A stretch of 64,000 nucleotides of DNA from Trachythela sp. YZ-2020 (lineage: Eukaryota; Cnidaria; Anthozoa; Malacalcyonacea; Clavulariidae). Made by a program: the position numbers and the translations under genes. Location: contig JADLSH010000112.1 of the NCBI GenBank assembly GCA_016169945.1, forward strand, positions 186,001 to 250,000, written 5' to 3'. Below the pieces are notes generated by a model, which was given only the letters and a program-made list of their open reading frames with translations, did no database searches and was not told the DNA's origin. This document shows positions 56,396 to 64,000 of the stretch, piece by piece; position 1 is the first letter of the stretch; every line of letters begins with the position of its first letter.

Positions 56396-57467
56396 CTTAA
56401 ATGTTCCCCTCTTTTTCAATCTTTTTTCCTGCTCACTTTTGCTTCATTTCGTCTCTCAGAACGTCCGCCATTTATCTGCCATTTTGAAAACATGCGAGTT
56501 AGTGCTTCCACTCCGCTGAAGCAAAATATCCTCTTTTCCGACCGCAATTCATATTGGTCTATGGCAGCAATGGACCAATGGTATTTTTAAAAACCAAATT
56601 AAGAACCTCTGCCGAGGAGAGAGGCACACCCTGGGAAGGAGATCAGTTAGAACCAGTGTATGATTAGAATCACTGATGTCATTGAGCTTTATTAGCCCCC
56701 TCCACAGGCATCTCTATAATTTCTAGCATGGGTATGTTGTTACTGTGTCACTGCAAGAAACTAGGAATCCAAGGATTGTGCAAAGTTTCAAAGAGCCATA
56801 AGTTTTGAGGAAAATGGGAGTGAAAATGGGGGGAAATTCATTAAGGGAAACGAAAGATTAATATGGAAGCACTGAAGTACTCTGCGGCAAAGACATATTT
56901 TTGTTGAATTTTGGATCCTGTAACACCATAATTTACAAGTAAATGCATATTTATTGCTGACGTAAATAGATGATGAGTCATGCATGGAATTAGCTAGCAG
57001 TATTTATATGTCAAGATTGTCAAGTTCTCATGACATTGGTTTTTCGAAGGCCTATTATTAACTTCGCTTTTGAAAATCGTGTTTTTAACGCCAAGCATAA
57101 ACATGCGCAGGGAAATTATGCCCCATTTATAATTACTTGTAAAAAGAAATAACACCGAGTGAACCAAAACGCAATGGAAGTTGGTACTGCTATAGCGATA
57201 ACAGTTTGGTGTTTGAACGTGCACACAATGTAACAAGTGAAGGTTTCTTAGATAGTGTGCGTTTTAACTTCAATGTAATAGCATTTTGCAATTTATAGTG
57301 AGTTTAGTGTGACCTAGCCTTTAGCTTGCTCGCGTTGTCATCTGACCTGACTTGAAATATATTAAACTATGACAAACATCTCAAAGAAATCACATCACCA
57401 AGTAACACAACTTTAATGCAAGTAAAAGGTAGACAAAATGTAAACTAATACATTATAGTTCATACTA
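56396..57467. other. unassigned spacer
   Basis: No gene or repeat recognised. Confidence 0.4.
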
Positions 57468-58250
57468 AGTAGAACCTGAGTTTTGCAACCCCTATGGTTT
57501 GCGACCACCTGTCATATACGACCACATTTCCTGGCACGAATAATATGTAACTAAGAATTAGATGTAGTGAGCGACCACCTGCCTAACGCAACCAGCGACC
57601 ACTCTTTTGCATCCCAAAGCCATAAATATACCCGTCATTAGCGACCAGTTTACTTCAAAGCGATTTTTTCATGTTTGTTTACATTTGAAAATGTTCGGAA
57701 ACCAATCAACATTTGCTACGGAGATAATGCAGGCATTGATTAGCTTGATTTAAAACCTCCACGATTTCCGGTTAAAACCTTGTAAACCTGAATGTCTGAT
57801 TTGCAAATGTAAATAAACATGAGAATATATCGGTGACCAAACTTTTTGCAGGATTCGCAAAATGAGATTTACTTTTAATACAGTCTTTCTTGCGTTTTCA
57901 TAAATTGCGTTTTCATTTCTCTAACCTCACATAAAAACACATTCCCAACAAATGACTCATGTATTGTCTCTTACTCTCGAAATTCGTTTTGAAGTTCGTT
58001 CCGATGATTTACCATAAACAAGCATTGTAAGTGTTCAATAATCGTAGATCATCGAAACGAACTTTCATAATGAATTTCGAACTTTGCAATGAACAATTCG
58101 AAGTATTGTGATGGTTTTAGCATTTAAAACACTTGTTTGATAATTTTTGAGAAATGATTATGTCATTTACAAACCTCTGTTAATGACCACCTGTCATTTA
58201 CGAACGTTTTTACGAGAACCAAGGGTGGTCGCAAAACTCCGGTTCTACTG
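57468..58250. repeat. pogo/Tigger-like MITE
   Basis: The left end AGTAGAACCTGAGTTTTGCA and the right end read inward CAGTAGAACCGGAGTTTTGC are flanked by TA. GACCACCTGTCAT-type words recur inside (57505, 58184). The ends resemble pogo/Tigger termini. No ORF. Confidence 0.75.
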
Positions 58251-59005
58251 TACTGCTATAATGAACCACAGGTGGCCCAATCTTGGGTAGAGTTGTATTT
58301 ATAGTATACTATATAAAGATTGTATTATGGCAAAAATATGTGATGAAAATATATATTTTAAATAAAATTTACTTGCTGTGTTTGTTTCGACGGATCCGGG
58401 GGCTGCGAATAATCAGGCTTGCACTCCTATTAAGTATTCGGCGTGGGCACAGGCATCAAGCAAAAACTTTCGATGAATTAATAGTTCAACAAAGTAGGGA
58501 TAAAAGGAGAACACTGTTACGCTGATGTTAATAAACCTTAGAGTTATACATTAGTTAATATTAACCGGAAATTTACATTTATGAACAATAGAACATTTTG
58601 ATTGACTTTCGCTGTAATATAGTTTTGGTTTAAGCACTGTACGGAATGCAAACGAAGCAAGCAAACTGTTTGGAACTAAATGTTTATCGGAGCTAACTAG
58701 ATTAATAAACTAAGTCTAACCTGTGTCTGTAAGAGACACTAAAAGGATGTAAGCATGGGAAGCCTCACAGAAGTAAGTAACTGTAGATTTTGTTATTGTT
58801 TATGTGTAATCTAGTAAGATAGATGTTAGTTTAGGAATAGAGTATATATTTCTTATTGTTTACTGTAATTTTAGACCAAAGGAAAGGAAAGAAAGGAAAG
58901 GTATACCATTTTAAGGCTGTCGAACTCGGAGTGCTCCATCATTCGATTTCTATCTATTATTAAACTGTTAAAGGGCGACGAGTGAGGCACGGACAGTTCA
59001 CTACA
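58251..59005. other. probable 5' LTR/leader of the BEL/Pao element
   Basis: Sequence before the gag ATG. No second LTR is present to define the borders. GGGCGACGAGTGAGGCACGG (58973-58992) could be the primer-binding/leader region. AGAAAGGAAAG purine repeats lie at 58876-58900. Confidence 0.3.
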
Positions 59006-60205
59006 ATGTCTGAGACTGACATATTAAAATGTGTCGGGCGTGGAAATGCCAAAGCAGTGCTAACAAGAGCAGGGAAAACATTAAGACTTGCACTACACAG
59101 ACAACGGCCCGCAGAAGAAGTTAAACAATCAATAACTAAGCTTCAAGAAGCATATGAAAAGTTGATCATTAAACATGACGAATTTACAAAATTAATAAAA
59201 AACGATGCGGAATTCGAGAAGGAAGAATCATGGTTAGAAGATTGTCAGATGTTTATGAGTTTTGAAATAGATGGACAGCCAACCTAGCGTGTGAGCGCGA
59301 GCGACAATCAAAACGAAAGTAATATGGGGCAAAATGAAAATAACAATGACAATGTCGATTCAGAACAAGTGTCAACAGATGACTCCCAGAGTCCCAGCTT
59401 GCCCCAAAGGAAGTCTCGACTGGAAGTCAATCTGGCACGATGGGGGGAGATGTAGCCACTGAAAGTAGTGCATGCGGATTCAAAATGGAAAAACCAAAAA
59501 TGCCAAGATTTTCGGGAGATGTGCGAGAATACGCGATATTTAGAGCCGATTTTAAGCAGGATATTGACAGGAGACAACATTTCGATTACATTGACAAAAG
59601 TTGGAGGCGAAGAAGAAGAAATCAGTACGAAAGTATATAAAGTTCAAGTTAGCTCACCAGATAACAACACAAGATTTGTCGTAAAAGCCATCGGTATCCC
59701 CATAATCAGTGACAATGTTGCTGGAATCGAGACGAAAGAGATTGCAAAAGAAAAGCTTAATCGTGGTAAAGGACCATGTGACATTCTAATTGGTATTGAT
59801 CATCCTCCTATGCACACTGGAGAAACTAAACAAGTTGGGGAGTTAGTGGCAAGAAACTCACCTTTAAGGCCCTTTTCCACTCATCGCAAAAACCAACTCG
59901 CAAGTTCGCTGCGAGTACTTTCATCCAATCACAATGCTCGACTTAATTACATGCAATAACTCGCAGCGAGTTTGCGAGTTGGTTTTGCGATGAGTGGAAA
60001 AGAGCCTTTAGGATGGGCTGTATTCGGAGCCAAACCAAGGGAGTCAATTCAAGCCAGCCAAATATTTCATATCAAGTACACAGACCCTGTGGACTTATCA
60101 GAATTCTGGACGACGGAATCAATGGGAGTGGGAGTAAGATCGTGCCAATGTAATACTAGCAAGCTTACTCCGACCGAGATAAAGGAGGCAAAAATTATCT
60201 AAGAT
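59006..60205 (+). pseudogene. BEL/Pao gag and aspartic-protease region
   Basis: ATG at 59006 opens a gag-like N-terminus (KCVGRGNAKAVLTRAGKTL, EFEKEESWLEDCQ; stop 59285). Then KPKMPRFSGDVREYAIFRAD (DUF1759-like, near 59490) in one frame and, in another, KVGGEEEEISTKVYKVQV joining directly to CDILIGIDHPPMHTG and VARNSPL/GWAVFGAK, the end of the BEL protease domain. The zinc knuckles and the protease active-site DTG are lost in the deletion. A 141-bp MITE interrupts SPL/GW. Confidence 0.75.
59867..60007. repeat. 141-bp palindromic MITE with TTA target duplication
   Basis: Ends read inward AGGCCCTTTTCCACTCATCG and AGGCTCTTTTCCACTCATCG, continuing CAAAA(A)CCAACTCGCAA. Flanked by TTA at 59864-59866 and 60008-60010. 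Removing the MITE and one TTA restores NSPL-GWAVFG in frame. TTA duplications are typical of PIF/Harbinger. Confidence 0.95.
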
Positions 60206-61235
60206 TCATGCAAGAAAGTAGGTAACCAGTGGATGGTGTCATATCCCTGGAAAAATTACCGGATAACAGAAATCAGGCAATGAGAAGGCTCGAAGCAACG
60301 GAACGTAGACTCGAGAAGAACCCTGAACACACGAAAGCATACGATGAGCAGATAAACGGCGATGAACGAACTGAACTTTTCAAGAAAGCTTACAGAGAAG
60401 GAATTAAATGACTATCAAGGTCCTATTCATTACATCACCCATCATTCAGTCCTTAAACCCGAAAGCAAAAGTACTCCTGTCCAAATCGTTTTTAATTCGG
60501 CCTCTGTATACTAAGGGCACTGCCTCAACGATTATTGGCTGAAAGGCCCAGATTTACTGAACAACCCTTTCGCAGTCATCCTTCGATTCAGAGAAAACAA
60601 AGTTGCCTTGAGTGCAGACATCTCCAAGATGTACCATAGAGTGCTTATCCCAGTTGGAGATCAACACGTTCACCGATTTCTATGGAGAAATATGGAGACA
60701 GACAGACCACCTGGCACATATGCTATGAATGTCCTAACCTTCGGTGATAAACCTGCGCCACTGATGGCTCAAATACCATTGAAGAAAACGGCTGAAGAAG
60801 GTGAGGCTTCAAATCCAAGAGCAGCGCGAACGGTGAAAGATAACACATATATGGACGACGTATTGATTCGGTCCGCACTGTAGAACAAGCTGAGGAACTT
60901 TCCAGCGCAATAGATGTTATACTTGGAGACGGCGGTTTTAACGTGAAAGAATGGCGATCTAATGAAGATCTAAGGACAAATAATAAAGCACAACAAATGG
61001 AAGAAATCAACGTTCCGCAAGAAAAGTAGAGGAGAAAGTACTCTGTTTCGTGTGGAACAATAGTGATGATGTACTAAAGTACAAAGTTGAACCAGATATC
61101 CTCAAGTCCAACCAGCAAAGATAACAAAGAGAAGCATTATTAGTCAAATAGCACGAATCTACGACCCGATAGGATTTGCGCTGGCCTTCCTTATCAGAGT
61201 AAAGATTGGTATCCAGGAATTGTGGACAATGTTAA
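60206..61235 (+). pseudogene. BEL/Pao reverse transcriptase
   Basis: LPDNRNQAMRRLEATERRLE (60229 frame), then in another frame YHTHHSVL-like and VQIVFNSAS, GPDLLNNPFAVILRFRENKV, motif A SADISKMYHR, motif B FGDKPAPLMAQI and motif C NTYMDDVLIRS with the catalytic YMDD (about 60845-60880). Beyond it, VEQAEELSSAIDVILGDGGF, LCFVWNNSDDVLKYK and ARIYDPIGFALAFLIRVKI lie in shifted frames. At least four frame breaks. Confidence 0.85.
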
Positions 61236-61239
61236 ATTG

Positions 61240-61916
61240 TTGCTGCTAAACTGGTGAAAGCAATATTTCTATTGATATACGCTGCATACGGATTCTCACT
61301 CCTAAACATCCGACATTTGTACGCAAATATTTCATGCCATAAACACATGCTCAGTTGGATTTTTCGCAAAAAAATTAGATACCGGGGGGATTTCGCACAC
61401 ACTGTCCTATATGTACATGATGGAGCTTTAATTAGTTACTTGATGAAATATTGCCGTAAAGGTTTGCTTAACCACGCAGTGAAACAATTATATAGTGCTA
61501 CAACTGAATAAATTTCATTTAATATTGTAAAAACATTTCAACCTTGGAGTTTTGACAAATAAGTACTATTTGTGAACACCCCCCGGAAAGTTTACACTAT
61601 GACTGTCTGGCTGACTGAGTCATGTGAATTTTTGCCAACTCCTTACAATACTGCAAAGTTTCAAAGAAACTTTGCACTAAAAAGAGTAAATTGTTATTTT
61701 TTTTTTTTTAATATGTTCGAGTATAATTTGAAAGATTACAACAAATGGTCGTAGATAACCGATAACATTCAAACTAAACTATTATAGTCAGTAAAACAGT
61801 CAAGCTGTTTTACTTTATTGTTTGTATATGATCAACATCTCAATGTCTGTTTATAGGTTGTTTTCATTGCACTTTGCAATATTTTGAAAGATTATACAAC
61901 AAACGGTTGTAATGTT
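61240..61916. other. no recognised gene
   Basis: A plus frame at 61254-61511 (85 codons) has no family I know. T run at 61699-61709. Confidence 0.35.
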
Positions 61917-62727
61917 AGATTGTCTTCATTGCACTAGCAAGATCTAATTCTTTCTTCATTATCTCCAGCAACTTGACAACCATGGAGTGGTACATTGTCA
62001 CATGGAGTGTTTTGGTTTCGTTGGCAATCTCAATAAACAACTTGGCGCTCCACTGTCTGTTGGCATTTACCAGCTTTTGAGAAAATTGCATGAAGCACAC
62101 TTTCCAAAATTTCCTTTCTGTCCCAAACCTTTGTTGCAGGCTTTGCAAGTATAGTGATTCATCAGATTAGAAATGCCAATCATTTCAGCAGCCACTTTGG
62201 TTTGGGAAAAGACAGTAAGCTGAGCTGATGCAGATTCCTCCACAAGTGGTTAATCAAAAGGAGGTGCTAGTGATATCTCTGTACCAGACATTGCCGTATT
62301 TACAAAGATTTCACTGCTGTAGTGATCTTTCTTTAAAAGCACGTTCTTGAAGTGATAGGTTTCATCGCATGTAATGGTATCTACAAAGCTCTCCCATAAA
62401 ACTATCTTCACACAACTAAATGGATCAACCAAGAGTGCATCCTGTTTTCTTAACTTTCCACCAGACAATTTAGATATAACTTTGGAAAAACCTAATTCCC
62501 GAACTACTGCTTTAATGTTGATCAGCTGACCTTGCATGATGGTATTGATTGCTGATAGTTTTACTGTTGTATTTTCGATATCAATTCGATCAAATCCAAT
62601 TGGTGTGGGACATGGCTCGATTTTAGAGAATTTGTTGATGACTACATTGGTTATGTCAATTTTTTTGGATATTTCGTCCCCCCCCCCGCATTATTGCATT
62701 AACAATCGACAATCACTTACCGGAAGC
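61917..62727 (-). pseudogene. RPA-like single-stranded-DNA-binding protein (OB folds, zinc ribbon)
   Basis: A possible first exon is ATGGCTTCCG/GTAAGTG (62727-62718). The main frame (about 62670-62250) has PTPIGFDRIDIENTTVKLSA and KQDALLVDPFSCVKIVLWES, an OB-fold of the RPA/telomere-binding type. After a stop near 62250 the frame continues VEESASAQLTVFSQTKVAAE and YTCKACNKGLGQ...CASCNF, a C4 zinc ribbon as in RPA70 DBD-C. A frame change near 62090 gives NRQWSAKLFIEIANETKTLH to the stop at 61915. RPA-like genes are carried by Helitrons and other cnidarian transposons; a Helitron relic lies 11 kb away on the same strand, but a link is not shown. Confidence 0.65.
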
Positions 62728-62835
62728 CATGCTCGTTTTTGTTTGTTACTAAAAAGTATAAAAATTTTTATCCTTTAGTACCATTTCTAAACTGCAAAAC
62801 ATCATCAAAAATTTTGCGACTTATCCCAAAATTTT

Positions 62836-62890
62836 GCTTGAGGTTAGGATTAAAATTTGGGTCAGGATTAAGATTAGGATTACAATTAAA
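62836..62890 (+). repeat. degenerate AGGATTA/GGATTAAGATT run
   Basis: About six heptamer-like variants (AGGTTAGGATTAAAATT, CAGGATTAAGATTAGGATTA). Confidence 0.7.
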
Positions 62891-63486
62891 ATTCTATGCG
62901 TTTGTTAATCCCCAAGCTACGGCGCGAAGTACTGTGCGAGGGTACTAATTCTCCTCTGAGATTTGTGAACATAGTGGAGTGCAAAGTTGTCCGCCATTTT
63001 TTTGTCATGGACGTTGGACGGATGCGTGTTTGAACAGCATGCCGGTTTAACAACATGCCATCAGAAAGCAACAACATGTCAAAAATTCACTACAACATGG
63101 CAACGTAAAACACGCAGTGTGCTTAAACAACACAACAGAGTGTTGTTGTTTCATAAGAAATTAGCGTGCTGAAAGAACACGTCAACGTGTCGTGAAACGT
63201 GGCGGGAAAGTTGACCAATCACATCGTGAATTTTGCTGAGGAGTTTGGACAAAAAACATAACTCTAAGAAGTTGACGCAAAATACTCTTTTGCAGGAAGA
63301 TTTTTTATCTTTTGGAGAATTTGAAACAATAGTTCAACGATGTTAGAAGGTTTTTGACCATTTAGCTCAAAATTTGGACTTGAAATAGTCGAAATAAACT
63401 CAGTATGAAAAACAAAAAGGACAAATATGATTTTAGTCAGTATTTACGAAGCCAAAGAGAAAACTTAATTTGCGAAGTCAGAGTGG

Positions 63487-63566
63487 CGAGTTTCAGGAGT
63501 AACTCAGAAATTGACAATAAAGGTTACGAGTTTCAGGAGTAACTCAGAAATTGACAATAAAGGTTA
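63487..63566 (+). repeat. 40-bp tandem duplication
   Basis: CGAGTTTCAGGAGTAACTCA repeated at 63487 and 63527, identical over the unit. Confidence 0.97.
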
Positions 63567-63679
63567 GTACTGACATATTATATTTCTATGTTATATTAAA
63601 AATGCATATTTTTTCCTTTATTTTAACAATCGTATTTTCAAGTTATGGCTTGTAAAATTTGTTGCTCAGCCGTCGGTTT

Positions 63680-64000
63680 TTACTGTCGTTGAAAACCCCG
63701 TGCATCCGATAACTTGAACACAGAATGCGACTCCAAACGCTGAACGCCGGTCTTCCCTCCCGCATCAAGACTAATAAAAAATTTGACAACGTCCTCCTCT
63801 CCAGTGCATGACACCAATGTCTCTGGTGGGTTCACCAACGCGAGAAAAATTGAGATACGTTGCTCCAAACTTGATTTCTGACGCTCGTACGCTTTAACAC
63901 TGAATTGACTGCGGAAACTGTGAAGTCTGTCATCTATCGCGGCAAAGTCATAAATGTGGGAAGGTGGAGGTAAATGACGCCCCTGACCCGAACCACATCC
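63680..64000 (-). CDS. N-terminal domain resembling tyrosine recombinase (Crypton/DIRS-like), partial
   Basis: The minus-strand frame is open from the window edge. It reads PPPSHIYDFAAIDDRLHSF, VKAYERQKSSLEQRISIFLA, EEDVVKFFISLDAGGKT, then loses similarity before the stop at 63680. The helical DRL...F...QKxSL...FL pattern followed by EDVxxFxxxxDxxGKT recalls the N-terminal region of Crypton-like tyrosine-recombinase proteins. The 5' end is outside the window and the catalytic domain is not present. Confidence 0.4.
   Translation of the reverse strand, partial: GCGSGQGRHLPPPSHIYDFAAIDDRLHSFRSQFSVKAYERQKSSLEQRISIFLALVNPPETLVSCTGEEDVVKFFISLDAGGKTGVQRLESHSVFKLSDARGFQRQ

Larger units (their letters stand above)
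58380..61235 (+). mobile_element. BEL/Pao LTR retrotransposon, deleted and 3' truncated
   Basis: Gag, part of the protease region and RT are recognisable in order on the plus strand; RNase H is only begun, and integrase and the 3' LTR are missing. Large internal deletion in gag, several stops and a MITE insertion. Start coordinate is approximate. Confidence 0.75.
62728..63679. other. unassigned spacer
   Basis: Contains an AGGATTA-type run at 62836-62890 and a 40-bp tandem duplication at 63487. No gene supported. Confidence 0.4.

Overview
This is eukaryotic, metazoan DNA. It is AT-rich, has spliceosomal introns with GT...AG borders, and is dominated by transposable elements in many states of decay. 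The protein families (SAP-SWIM-YqaJ nuclease with a DDE_4 transposase, LINEs with 2A-like peptides, ZMYM1/TTF-type hAT, BEL/Pao, alpha-kinase, P-loop NTPases) and the SINE type are those I associate with cnidarian genomes, probably an anthozoan. No species-level marker, rRNA gene or intact tRNA gene is present, so this is an inference. All family names come from recognising motifs by eye; no search was run.

Layout. 1-6178: an ISL2EU-like DNA transposon whose left end lies outside the window. It has a DDE transposase (+) converging on a SAP-SWIM-YqaJ-PHD gene (-). A second transposon (1828-4454), carrying its own two-exon Cys-rich gene, is inserted precisely into the YqaJ reading frame. 6205-24120: a SINE fragment and a LINE graveyard, namely an L2/CR1-like element with a 2A-like peptide (+), an Ulp1-like protease relic, two minus-strand LINEs (one with a degenerate 2A, one split by a mariner relic), a MITE, and three fragments of one further LINE family (+). 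24205-27600: an isolated CIDE-N-like exon, a multi-exon hAT-type gene and a TTAA-flanked MITE.

28898-47725 is the least explained part. Two multi-exon genes sit head to head: a minus-strand gene (28898-33647) with a GFYH...HG / DRFH signature, and a plus-strand gene (34721-47725, about 17 exons visible) with a P-loop-NTPase-like region and a C-terminal PHD finger. Most intron borders join in phase, but both genes carry disruptions. The introns of the plus gene hold many MITEs, several with visible target-site duplications.

48000-64000: hAT-type MITEs, a Helitron relic, a broken SF3-helicase-like NTPase gene containing a 146-bp near-perfect inverted repeat, a Tc1-like relic, an alpha-kinase pseudogene split by a SINE, a pogo-like MITE, a truncated BEL/Pao element split by a palindromic 141-bp MITE, an RPA-like single-strand-binding gene, and a possible tyrosine-recombinase fragment at the right edge.

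Nearly every coding unit has at least one frameshift or stop. The window therefore reads as a record of nested insertions; the transposase at 1-753, the Cys-rich gene at 2078-3371 and parts of the NTPase-PHD gene are the best preserved.
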